A stretch of 11,870 nucleotides of DNA from contig JADZDV010000051.1 in assembly GCA_020850915.1 (NCBI GenBank), forward strand, positions 1 through 11,870, given 5' to 3'. Below the pieces are notes generated by a model. The model was not told the DNA's origin and made no database searches. It saw only the letters and a list, made by a program, of their open reading frames with translations. Positions within the stretch are counted from its first letter, which is position 1, and each line of letters starts with the position of its first letter. Shown here in pieces: positions 6,547-11,870 of the stretch. The stretch is from Chloroflexota bacterium (GTDB lineage: Bacteria; Chloroflexota; UBA6077; JADZDV01). The position numbers were made by a program, and so were the translations under genes.

Positions 6547-7194
6547 GTGCGTGTCATCGCAGGCTCTGCCCGCGGCCGAGCGCTCTCCGCTCCCTCCAGC
6601 GAGCGCACCCGCCCCACCGGCGACAAGCTCAAGGGTGCTATCTTCTCCATGCTCGAGGCCGAAGCTTTCAAGCGCGGCTTCTCCCCGGACCTCGACGACG
6701 AGGGCGGCGAGCGCTTTGCCGCGGCGCTCGCCTGGCCTCGCGCGCTCGACCTGTACGCCGGCAGCGGCGCGCTCGGCATCGAAGCGCTCAGTCGGGGCGC
6801 CCGCTCCTGTGACTTCGTCGAGAACAACGGCGAGGCTCGCGAGACGCTGCTGAAGAACCTCGGCCGCACTCAGCTCCGCCCCCGAGCGAAGATCCATCCC
6901 ACCAGCGTCGAAGCCGCGGTGGCGTCGCTCCACGGGCCGTTTGATGTAGTATTCGCCGACCCACCGTATGCTGGGCAGGAGGCACAGCCGGTGCTTGCCC
7001 GGATCGCCAGTTCGCCACTCTTGAGCGACAGGGCCATCCTCGTCTGGGAGCACGCTGCCAGCCTCGAGCCCCCCACAGCGCTCGGCAGGCTGCGGCTCCT
7101 TCGCACGCGCCGACACGGCGCCAGCGCGATCACCCTCTTCGCCGTCAACCCCACGGTCGACACCACGGAGGCGTCCTCTGAGCACGCAGACTGA
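6547..7194 (+). CDS. rsmD: 16S rRNA (guanine(966)-N2)-methyltransferase
   Basis: RsmD uses S-adenosylmethionine to methylate N2 of G966 in 16S rRNA during 30S assembly. The 215-residue product starts MRVIAGSARGR, the family's usual N-terminus, followed by RPTGDKLKGAIFSML (22-36). The SAM-binding motif I is DLYAGSGALGIEALSRGA (68-85) and the catalytic motif is ADPPY (137-141), typical of N2-guanine/N6-adenine methyltransferases. The start is GTG at 6547, with GAGG at 6535-6538 placed 8 nt upstream. Its 3' end overlaps coaD in the +1 frame by about 17 nt. An rsmD-coaD pair is very common in bacteria, which supports both calls. The segment at residues 48-62 (DLDDEGGERFAAALA) is slightly longer than in many relatives. 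Confidence 0.95.
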   Translation: MRVIAGSARGRALSAPSSERTRPTGDKLKGAIFSMLEAEAFKRGFSPDLDDEGGERFAAALAWPRALDLYAGSGALGIEALSRGARSCDFVENNGEARETLLKNLGRTQLRPRAKIHPTSVEAAVASLHGPFDVVFADPPYAGQEAQPVLARIASSPLLSDRAILVWEHAASLEPPTALGRLRLLRTRRHGASAITLFAVNPTVDTTEASSEHAD

Positions 7195-7690
7195 GCCGGC
7201 CCGCCGCCTTGCGATCTACCCCGGCGCCTTCGACCCCGTCCACCTCGGGCACGTCGACGTCGCCCGCCGAGCGTCCAGGCTGTTTGATCACCTGATCGTC
7301 GCAGTGTATGATCGCCCGTCAAAGCGAATGCTCTTCACACCAGAGGAGCGGATGGAGCTGTTCCGCGCCAGCCTGCGCGACCTGCCGAACGTCGAGGTGA
7401 GAGGCTATGCCGGCCTCACCGTCGATTTCGCTCGCCGCCTCCACGCCGCCGCACTCGTTCGCGGCCTCCGCGCTACCTCCGACTTCGAGTACGAGTACCA
7501 GATGACCACCATGAACCGCCATCTCCAGCCTGCCATCGAGACCGTCTTCCTGATGACCTCGGCCGCCCACGCCTATCTCAGCTCGAGCTTGATCAAGGAG
7601 GTCGCCGCCGAAGGCGCCGTGCTCGACGGCCTCGTCGAGCCGCACGTCGCTAGCGCGCTGCGTGCAAAGTTCGCCTCGATGGAAGCCTGA
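7178..7690 (+). CDS. coaD: Phosphopantetheine adenylyltransferase, probable CTG start
   Basis: CoaD transfers AMP from ATP to 4'-phosphopantetheine, giving dephospho-CoA, the penultimate step of CoA synthesis. Conserved segments are IYPGAFDPVHLGHVDV (13-28, with H22-L-G-H25 the nucleotidyltransferase motif), VYDRPSK, GLTVDFAR, VRGLRATSDFEYEYQM, MNRHLQP and YLSSSLIKEV. The first GTG in frame (7304) falls after the HxGH motif and would destroy the active site, so the true start is upstream. In that frame no ATG, GTG or TTG lies before IYPGAFDP. CTG at 7178 gives STQTEPARRLAIYPGAFDP after the initiator and a normal 170-residue protein, and GGAGG at 7167-7171 sits 6 nt before it. It overlaps the end of rsmD, so translational coupling is likely. 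The product is certain; the CTG start is strongly suggested but not proven. Confidence 0.93.
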   Translation: MSTQTEPARRLAIYPGAFDPVHLGHVDVARRASRLFDHLIVAVYDRPSKRMLFTPEERMELFRASLRDLPNVEVRGYAGLTVDFARRLHAAALVRGLRATSDFEYEYQMTTMNRHLQPAIETVFLMTSAAHAYLSSSLIKEVAAEGAVLDGLVEPHVASALRAKFASMEA

Positions 7691-7706
7691 AAGCGGCGGG
7701 GGGCCA

Positions 7707-8198
7707 GTGGACGTTCTGTTTCTGCTCGATCGCCTGGAGGAGATCCTCACCACAGGCTTCCGCGTGCCCATGTCCGCGCGCACCATGATCGACGAGCAGG
7801 AGGCGCTGGACATCATCGAGCAGATGCGTCTCGCCCTACCCAAGGAGCTCGAGCGTGCCAGGCAGACGATCGCCGAGCGCGACCAGCTCCTCGCCGAAGC
7901 CCAGGAGCGGGGAGACCGCCTCCTGGCCAGCGCCAACGAGCAGGCGAACCGCAAGCTTCAGGACCACCACATCACCATCGCCGCGGAAGCCCGGGCTGCT
8001 GACGTGCTCGCCCAGGCTGACCGCGAGGGCGGTCTGATCCGACGCGAGGCTGATGACTACGCCGCCAGCGTTCTCACCTCGCTTGCCAGACGCCTTCAAC
8101 GGTTGCAAGCCCAGGTCCAGGAAGGACTCGACCAGTATCAGCACTTCGCGCCGGACGACGCCGACGACCGACCCGCCCGGCGCTCCGCGCGCGCTTGA
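7707..8198 (+). CDS. Coiled-coil SepIVA/DivIVA-like protein
   Basis: This is a 163-residue soluble protein from GTG 7707, just after a G-rich stretch (7697-7703) that can serve as ribosome binding site, 16 bp after coaD. An N-terminal segment (VLFLLDRLEEILTTGFRVPM) is followed by an acidic helix (EALDIIEQMRLALPKELERA) and a long Glu/Arg/Ala-rich helical region (about 45-145) with heptad-like spacing. There is no signal peptide or membrane segment. The pattern LDxL...RVPM...ELIDxI..AIPxEL..A....RDxLL.EA is, from memory, that of mycobacterial SepIVA (Rv2927c), an essential septum-associated DivIVA-like protein encoded beside DUF177 and rpmF, exactly as here. Automated annotation may instead call it 'ATPase' or F0 subunit b because of the coiled coil. 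A role in cell division or envelope growth is inference. Confidence 0.6.
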   Translation: MDVLFLLDRLEEILTTGFRVPMSARTMIDEQEALDIIEQMRLALPKELERARQTIAERDQLLAEAQERGDRLLASANEQANRKLQDHHITIAAEARAADVLAQADREGGLIRREADDYAASVLTSLARRLQRLQAQVQEGLDQYQHFAPDDADDRPARRSARA

Positions 8199-8224
8199 CC
8201 CAATTCGGCCAGGTCTCCTATACT
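8195..8224 (+). promoter_or_regulatory. Sigma-70-type promoter for the yceD-rpmF-fab-nusB-acpP operon
   Basis: TTGACC (8195-8200) and TATACT (8219-8224) are separated by 18 nt, each matching the consensus at 5 of 6 positions (TTGACA, TATAAT). It is the best full promoter match I found in the window. Transcription would start near 8231, only a few bases before the hairpin at 8237. The TGA stop of the preceding gene lies within the -35 box. Confidence 0.65.
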
Positions 8225-8236
8225 CAGAGGCACGTG

Positions 8237-8258
8237 GCCGCCTGCCGGCGGCTTTTTT
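8237..8258 (+). terminator. Intrinsic-terminator-like hairpin with six Ts
   Basis: GCCGCC (8237-8242), loop TGCC, GGCGGC (8247-8252), then TTTTTT (8253-8258). The all-GC stem and T-run are textbook for Rho-independent termination, and the site fits the 3' end of the rsmD-coaD-sepIVA-like unit. It lies just downstream of the promoter at 8195-8224 and upstream of the DUF177 gene. Confidence 0.7.
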
Positions 8259-8282
8259 CGTGCCCGCGACCGGGATCAAACG

Positions 8283-8849
8283 ATGATCGTTTTCAACGTC
8301 GCTCAACTACTCAAGCAGAACGCGGGCGCAACCCGCGACTACACCGTTTCGGATCGGCCCTCGACCTTCAGCCCGGACCTCAGCCTGCTCTCGCCGGTAG
8401 AGGGCCAGGCGCATCTGACGCGGACGAGTCGCGGGATCATCGTCGAGGCGCAGTACACCACTGACGTCCAGCTCGAATGCGGCCGCTGTCTGGAGGCCGC
8501 CGAGGTTCCCGTTGCGGGCGACATCGCCGACGAATTCATGCCCAGCATTTCGGTCTGGACCGGCGTTCCGATGCCGGAGCAGGCTGACTCTAGCGAACTT
8601 CGCATCAGCGAGAACCACGAACTCGACTTGACCGAGGTGATCCGCCAGGATATCCTCACTCGCCTACCATTGCAGCCGTTCTGCCGGCCAGACTGTCCGG
8701 GTCTGTGCGAGCAGTGCGGGGCGCCGCTCGCGAGCGAGCGCTGCGATTGCCCGCCACCAGCGACAGACAGCGGACTCGGTAAGCTGGCCGAGCTGTTCAA
8801 GACCCTGCCAGGTCAGACCGGAGCCAGCAGCTCCACTCAGGAGGATTGA
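8283..8849 (+). CDS. yceD: DUF177/YceD-family protein (23S rRNA accumulation protein)
   Basis: This 188-residue cytosolic protein belongs to the DUF177 family, whose E. coli and plant members are needed for normal 23S rRNA accumulation. The fold's hallmark is the Cys pair CGRC (C66, C69) followed by DLTEVIRQDILTRLPLQPFC and a second Cys cluster C134, C138, C142, C145 (CRPDCPGLCEQCG). These residues probably bind zinc. ATG 8283 has GGGA (8272-8275) 7 nt upstream. The stop overlaps the region of the rpmF ribosome binding site, with only 2 bp between the genes, in keeping with the near-universal yceD-rpmF pair. The C-terminal 30 residues (PATDSGLGKLAELFKTL and on) are typical. Confidence 0.93.
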   Translation: MIVFNVAQLLKQNAGATRDYTVSDRPSTFSPDLSLLSPVEGQAHLTRTSRGIIVEAQYTTDVQLECGRCLEAAEVPVAGDIADEFMPSISVWTGVPMPEQADSSELRISENHELDLTEVIRQDILTRLPLQPFCRPDCPGLCEQCGAPLASERCDCPPPATDSGLGKLAELFKTLPGQTGASSSTQED

Positions 8850-8851
8850 CA

Positions 8852-9052
8852 ATGGGTGCCCTTCCTAAGCGTAAGGTCAGCCGCGCCCGCCGCGGCAATC
8901 GGCGCCGTGAGCAGGTCATCAAGGTACTGCCAATGGGCCCCTGCAACAGTTGCGGCGCGCTCAAGCCGACACACCGCGCCTGCAAGCTGTGCGGCACCTA
9001 CAACGGCCACCAGGTCATCAAGCCCCGATCCGCCTCCGCCCAGGCTGAGTAG
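8852..9052 (+). CDS. rpmF: 50S ribosomal protein L32, zinc-ribbon (C+) form
   Basis: This small large-subunit protein has 66 residues. The N-terminus MGALPKRKVSRARRGNRRR is the conserved basic tail. Four cysteines (C31 and C34 in CNSCG, C44 and C47 in CKLCG) form a zinc ribbon. ATG at 8852 is preceded by CAGGAGG (8838-8844) with a 7-nt spacer. A TTG at 8846, also in frame, would lie too close to the Shine-Dalgarno sequence. It follows yceD by 2 bp and precedes fabD by 12 bp, the usual bridge between ribosome and fatty-acid genes. Confidence 0.96.
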   Translation: MGALPKRKVSRARRGNRRREQVIKVLPMGPCNSCGALKPTHRACKLCGTYNGHQVIKPRSASAQAE

Positions 9053-9064
9053 CCCTCTCACCTC

Positions 9065-10042
9065 ATGCGGTTTGCCCTGCTATTCCCCGGGCAGGCGTCG
9101 CAACACGTTGGCATGGCTGCCGACGTCCTGGCGGGCAGCACCGCGGCGCGCGAACTGTTCGCTCTCACCGATCGACTGACCGGCCTGCCCGTGGCGGAAG
9201 TCGCCCACCAGGGTCCGCTCGAAACGCTCACGCGGACCGAGTACGCCCAGCCCGCCGTCGTCGCAACGAGCCTCGCCTTCTGGCTCACCCTACGGGAGCG
9301 ACTCGACGCGGCCGGCGTGCCGTTGATGCCAGACGCTTGCGCCGGCCACAGCGTGGGCGAACTGGCCGCCGCCTGCGCCGCGGGCGCCCTGGGTCCGGAG
9401 CAGGCGATCCGGCTGGTCACCAGCCGCTCCCAGCTCATGGCCGCCGCCTGCCGTGACGTCGACGGCTCGATGGCCGCCGTCATCGGCCTGGACGAGGCCA
9501 CCCTCGAGCGGGTCTGCCTGGCGGCCTTCGAGGCAACCGCCACCCGACTGGAGCTGGCCAACCTCAACGCCCCCGATCAGCTTGTGGTCTCGGGGCATCG
9601 CTCGGCCATCGACTGGCTTGCCGAGCACGCCCGCGAGTTCGGCGCCCGACGCGTCCTGCCCGTAAAGGTCAGCGGGCCCTTCCATTCGAGCTACATGCGA
9701 GGGGCCGCCGCGCGGTTCGCCGCCGCCGTCGCGGCCGAGCCGTTCGCCACCCCCACAGCGCCGCTGGTCTTGAACCAGACTGCCGCGCCGTCCATCGATC
9801 CCGCCGCCATTCAGCACGAGCTGGCGACCGCGGTCGCCGCCCCGGTCCGCTGGTCCGCCTCGCTTCGCGCAATGGCCGGAGCGGGCTGCGAGCTGTTCAT
9901 CGAGGTCGGATCAGGTCAGGTGCTCGCCGGCCTCGTCAGGCGGACGTTGCCCGGTGCGGAAGTCGTCTCGACCTCCGATCTCGCCGGCGTGGACCGGGCT
10001 GCCGAGCTGTTGATGAAGGAGACACTGGCGTGCCAGACCTGA
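9065..10042 (+). CDS. fabD: Malonyl-CoA:ACP transacylase
   Basis: FabD moves the malonyl group from malonyl-CoA to the phosphopantetheine arm of ACP, supplying the extender for type II fatty-acid synthesis. The 325-residue protein begins MRFALLFPGQASQHVGM, with the oxyanion Gln in FPGQ. The nucleophile is S96 in GHSVGEL, R121 (SRSQLM) binds the malonyl carboxylate, and H207 in GPFHSSYM completes the Ser-His pair. GHSVGE in place of the commoner GHSLGE is an accepted variant. ATG 9065 coincides with the conserved N-terminus although no strong Shine-Dalgarno sequence precedes it; translation may depend on coupling to rpmF 12 bp upstream. Its 3' end overlaps fabG by 13 nt. The partner genes plsX and fabH, often between rpmF and fabD, are missing here. 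Confidence 0.96.
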   Translation: MRFALLFPGQASQHVGMAADVLAGSTAARELFALTDRLTGLPVAEVAHQGPLETLTRTEYAQPAVVATSLAFWLTLRERLDAAGVPLMPDACAGHSVGELAAACAAGALGPEQAIRLVTSRSQLMAAACRDVDGSMAAVIGLDEATLERVCLAAFEATATRLELANLNAPDQLVVSGHRSAIDWLAEHAREFGARRVLPVKVSGPFHSSYMRGAAARFAAAVAAEPFATPTAPLVLNQTAAPSIDPAAIQHELATAVAAPVRWSASLRAMAGAGCELFIEVGSGQVLAGLVRRTLPGAEVVSTSDLAGVDRAAELLMKETLACQT

Positions 10043-10779
10043 CCGGCAAGTTCGCGCTGGTGACCGGGGCCTCTCGGGGCATCGGCCGCGCCATCGCCCT
10101 GCGCCTCGGGCGCGCCGGGGCCGCTCTCGCCGTGAACTACCGCGCCGACGAAGCCGCTGCCCAATCAGCCGTCTCGGCGCTCGAGTCGCTCGGCGTGCGC
10201 GCCGTCGCTCTTCAGGGCGACGTCGCCAGCCCAGCCGATGCGGAGCGGATCGTCCAGGACGCCCTCGCCGCGTTCGGCCGCATCGATATCCTGGTCAACA
10301 ACGCGGGCATCACGCGCGATACACTCCTGCTTCGGATGGACGAGAGCACGTGGGACGCCGTTCTCGACACGAACCTGAAAGGCACCTACCTGGTGACGCG
10401 AGCGGCCATTCGGTCGATGCTCCGCCAGCGCTCGGGGCGCGTTGTCAACGTCAGCTCGGTGGCCGGCATCATCGGCAACGCCGGCCAGTCCAACTATGCC
10501 GCCTCCAAAGCGGGGCTGTTCGGCTTCACCCGCTCGATCGCCCGTGAGGTTGCCTCCCGCGGCATCACCGTGAACGCGGTGGCGCCCGGCTACATCGAGA
10601 CGGACATCTGGACGGGCGTCTCCGACGAGGCGCGCAAGCATCTGACCGACCTCGTCCCGCTGGGCCGCACTGGCAAGCCGGACGAAGTCGCCGAGGCCGT
10701 GCTGTTCCTCGCGTCCGATGCCGCCTCCTACATCACCGGACAGGTGCTCCAGGTCGATGGCGGCATGGTGATGGCCTGA
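10030..10779 (+). CDS. fabG: 3-oxoacyl-[ACP] reductase
   Basis: FabG reduces beta-ketoacyl-ACP to beta-hydroxyacyl-ACP with NADPH, the first reductive step of each elongation cycle. The 249-residue short-chain dehydrogenase shows TGASRGIG (12-19), NNAGITRDTLL (90-100), N115, and the catalytic S143, Y156 and K160 in VVNVSSVAGIIGNAGQSNYA and ASKAG. DGGMVMA near the C-terminus is typical of true FabG. Start GTG 10030 overlaps the fabD end; AAGGAG (10016-10021) stands 8 nt before it. Its TGA overlaps the ATG of nusB. Placement beside fabD and acpP supports FabG over the many other SDR functions. Confidence 0.95.
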   Translation: MPDLTGKFALVTGASRGIGRAIALRLGRAGAALAVNYRADEAAAQSAVSALESLGVRAVALQGDVASPADAERIVQDALAAFGRIDILVNNAGITRDTLLLRMDESTWDAVLDTNLKGTYLVTRAAIRSMLRQRSGRVVNVSSVAGIIGNAGQSNYAASKAGLFGFTRSIAREVASRGITVNAVAPGYIETDIWTGVSDEARKHLTDLVPLGRTGKPDEVAEAVLFLASDAASYITGQVLQVDGGMVMA

Positions 10780-11291
10780 TGGACTCCGCGGACGACGAGT
10801 CTGAGCGCCCTCGCTCTGCCCCAGGTCGCCGCCTGGCCCGGCTCCTGGCGTTCGAAGTGCTCTACGAGGTGGACCTCACCGGTCATCGCGCCTCAGACGT
10901 CTTCGAGCGCCGAGCGACTGCCGTGCAGTCGGATCAGCAGACCAGCCAGTACGCGCGCGCGCTCGTGTCCGGCGTCTTGAGCGAGCGGGAGCAGCTAGAC
11001 GATATGATTCGTCGGCTCGCAAGCGCCTGGCCGCTGGAGCAGATGGCCGCCGTCGATCGGACCGTTCTGAGAATGGGCCTTTTTGAAACGCGCTCCCAGC
11101 GTGATAAAGTTCCGCTGAAAGTCGCCATCAACGAGGCTATCGAGCTGGCAAAACGCTACGGCGGCGACAGCTCGCCCCGGTTTGTCAATGGCGTGCTTGG
11201 CCGAGCGGTCGGCGATCAATCCGATATGGCCGAGCCCCCGTCCACGGTGGACGAATCTACTCCCATTGAGGAAGGAACAGAGGATGGCTGA
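10779..11291 (+). CDS. nusB: Transcription antitermination factor NusB
   Basis: NusB binds boxA RNA with NusE (S10) and prevents premature termination of rRNA transcription. The 170-residue all-helical protein shows [20 protein letters not shown] (about 16-35), [55 protein letters not shown] and [10 protein letters not shown], all NusB hallmarks. N- and C-terminal tails (first 14 and last 25 residues) are acidic and probably disordered. ATG 10779 shares its A with the fabG stop (TGATG), and the 3' end overlaps acpP by 8 nt, so it is translationally coupled on both sides. nusB usually sits with ribH or in other clusters; its place between fabG and acpP is uncommon. Confidence 0.94.
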   Translation: MDSADDESERPRSAPGRRLARLLAFEVLYEVDLTGHRASDVFERRATAVQSDQQTSQYARALVSGVLSEREQLDDMIRRLASAWPLEQMAAVDRTVLRMGLFETRSQRDKVPLKVAINEAIELAKRYGGDSSPRFVNGVLGRAVGDQSDMAEPPSTVDESTPIEEGTEDG

Positions 11292-11526
11292 GAGCTCGGA
11301 AGAGCGCCTGAGGAAACTGATTGCCAAAGAGCTGAGCGTGAACGAGGAAGACGTCACGCTGGACGCCGACTTCACCGAGGATCTCAACGCCGATTCGCTC
11401 GATCTCGTCGAGCTCATGATGGCTGTGGAAGAAGAGTTCGGCGTGAAGATCTCGGACGAAGAGGGCGACAAGATCAAGACTCTCCGCTCCGCGCTCGAGT
11501 ACCTCGAGGAGCACAACATCGAGTAA
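11284..11526 (+). CDS. acpP: Acyl carrier protein
   Basis: ACP carries growing acyl chains on 4'-phosphopantetheine during fatty-acid synthesis. The 80-residue, strongly acidic protein contains [17 protein letters not shown], in which S38 of DSL is the phosphopantetheine site, and [16 protein letters not shown] (helices III-IV). The start is ATG 11284, inside the end of nusB: the GAGGAAGGAACAGAGG stretch (11268-11283) provides a purine-rich ribosome binding site. A longer in-frame version from 11182 is rejected because its extra 34 residues lie wholly within nusB and do not look like ACP. It is the last gene of the operon; fabF, often next to acpP, is absent. High expression is expected. Confidence 0.97.
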   Translation: MAESSEERLRKLIAKELSVNEEDVTLDADFTEDLNADSLDLVELMMAVEEEFGVKISDEEGDKIKTLRSALEYLEEHNIE

Positions 11527-11588
11527 GCTCCCCATCGCGCGACGCACCCGCGCGACGCGCCAGCTCTCCGCTATCCCCGTGACCCGAC

Positions 11589-11635
11589 GGCGGCCGCCGC
11601 ACGCATTCCGTGCAGGAGCGGCCGTCCGTTGTTTA
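11589..11635 (+). terminator. Probable terminator after acpP
   Basis: GGCGGCCGC (11589-11597) pairs with GCGGCCGTC (11618-11626), nine pairs with one G.T. It encloses a second hairpin GCACG (11599-11603) / CGTGC (11609-11613) with a 5-nt loop. A moderately T-rich tail (CGTTGTTTA, 11627-11635) follows. It would separate the fab operon from tatC. The T-run is interrupted, so efficiency is uncertain. Confidence 0.5.
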
Positions 11636-11679
11636 TGCTCTCCTTACTTGCAACGATGCGCCGATACTGAGATGAGACC

Positions 11680-11870
11680 ATGGCGACCGATCTCGAGATC
11701 CGCCCAGACGTGAACGACGACGCCACCGGCCAGTCGGAGATTCCCGACGAGGGCTCCATGACGATGATGGAGCACCTCACGGAGCTCCGGGACCGCCTGA
11801 TCAAGGCCGCCCTTGCTGTTGTGCTCGGCCTCATCGTTGCCATTGCCCCAACGCCACCGCCCGACGCGGC
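11680..11870 (+). CDS. tatC: Sec-independent protein translocase TatC, N-terminal part (cut by window edge)
   Basis: TatC is the integral-membrane receptor of the twin-arginine pathway, which exports folded proteins. Only 63 codons are in the window. An acidic N-terminal tail (about residues 1-27) precedes MMEHLTELRDRLIKAAL; EHLTELRDR (31-39) is the TatC signature recognised by signal peptides. The first membrane segment (about 41-56, LIKAALAVVLGLIVAI) follows, then a Pro-rich loop as the window ends. ATG 11680 has GAGATGAG just upstream; a later ATG at residue 27 would trim the acidic tail and is the main alternative. It lies downstream of the probable acpP terminator, so it probably starts a new transcript, although no clear promoter was seen in 11640-11679. 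Confidence 0.88.
   Translation, partial: MATDLEIRPDVNDDATGQSEIPDEGSMTMMEHLTELRDRLIKAALAVVLGLIVAIAPTPPPDA

Noticed and set aside
11182..11526. A longer ACP start at 11182
   Set aside because: The extra 34 residues lie within nusB and do not resemble ACP; ATG 11284 has a good purine-rich upstream region.
11536..11558. Direct repeat CGCGCGACGC in two copies after acpP
   Set aside because: It is short, simple GC-rich sequence and likely chance.

Overview
This 11.9 kb, GC-rich window (roughly two thirds G+C by eye) is a bacterial chromosomal housekeeping segment. Three features suggest Chloroflexota, possibly the Thermomicrobia: RecG has an N-terminal helical extension, both L28 and L32 are zinc-ribbon types, and the order is coaD / coiled-coil protein / DUF177 / rpmF / fabD / fabG / nusB / acpP. 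This is inferred from protein style and synteny, not from a database match. Frequent GTG starts, one TTG start and two probable non-standard starts (CTG for coaD, ATC for radC) hid several true gene starts.

Layout. (1) 1-250, minus strand: the N-terminal part of a RadC-family protein, running off the left edge, with its own TATAAT box. (2) 251-595: a divergent intergenic stretch with three short perfect inverted repeats. (3) 596-2263, plus: fmt and rpe, 15 bp apart. (4) 2264-2488: a 225-bp convergent gap with no gene or clear terminator. (5) 2489-2683, minus: rpmB (L28) with a TTG start, divergent from recG (3112-5685, plus) across a 428-bp gap. (6) 5686-6546: the only accessory-looking part. 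It holds a coding-like gene fragment on the minus strand, a repeat-rich element with 13-bp inverted ends, a very stable 21-bp-arm hairpin, a 20-bp palindrome and a 19-bp tandem array. (7) 6547-8198, plus: rsmD, coaD (overlapping) and a SepIVA/DivIVA-like coiled-coil gene. (8) A compact promoter and a terminator-like hairpin at 8195-8258. (9) 8283-11526, plus: a tight six-gene run of DUF177 (yceD), rpmF, fabD, fabG, nusB and acpP, with three gene overlaps suggesting translational coupling, followed by a probable terminator. (10) 11680 to the right edge: the start of tatC.

Functionally the genes link translation (formyl-Met-tRNA, L28, L32, 16S rRNA methylation, DUF177 and NusB in rRNA production), lipid precursor supply (CoA from CoaD; FabD, FabG and ACP) and, probably, cell-envelope growth (the SepIVA-like protein). 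A growth-linked operon joining ribosome and fatty-acid synthesis is a known theme around yceD-rpmF-fab; nusB between fabG and acpP is the local variation. I found no defence system, CRISPR array, RNA gene or intact mobile element. The points most worth checking are the intergenic repeat element, the two non-standard starts, the promoter/terminator arrangement at 8195-8258 and the SepIVA-like gene.
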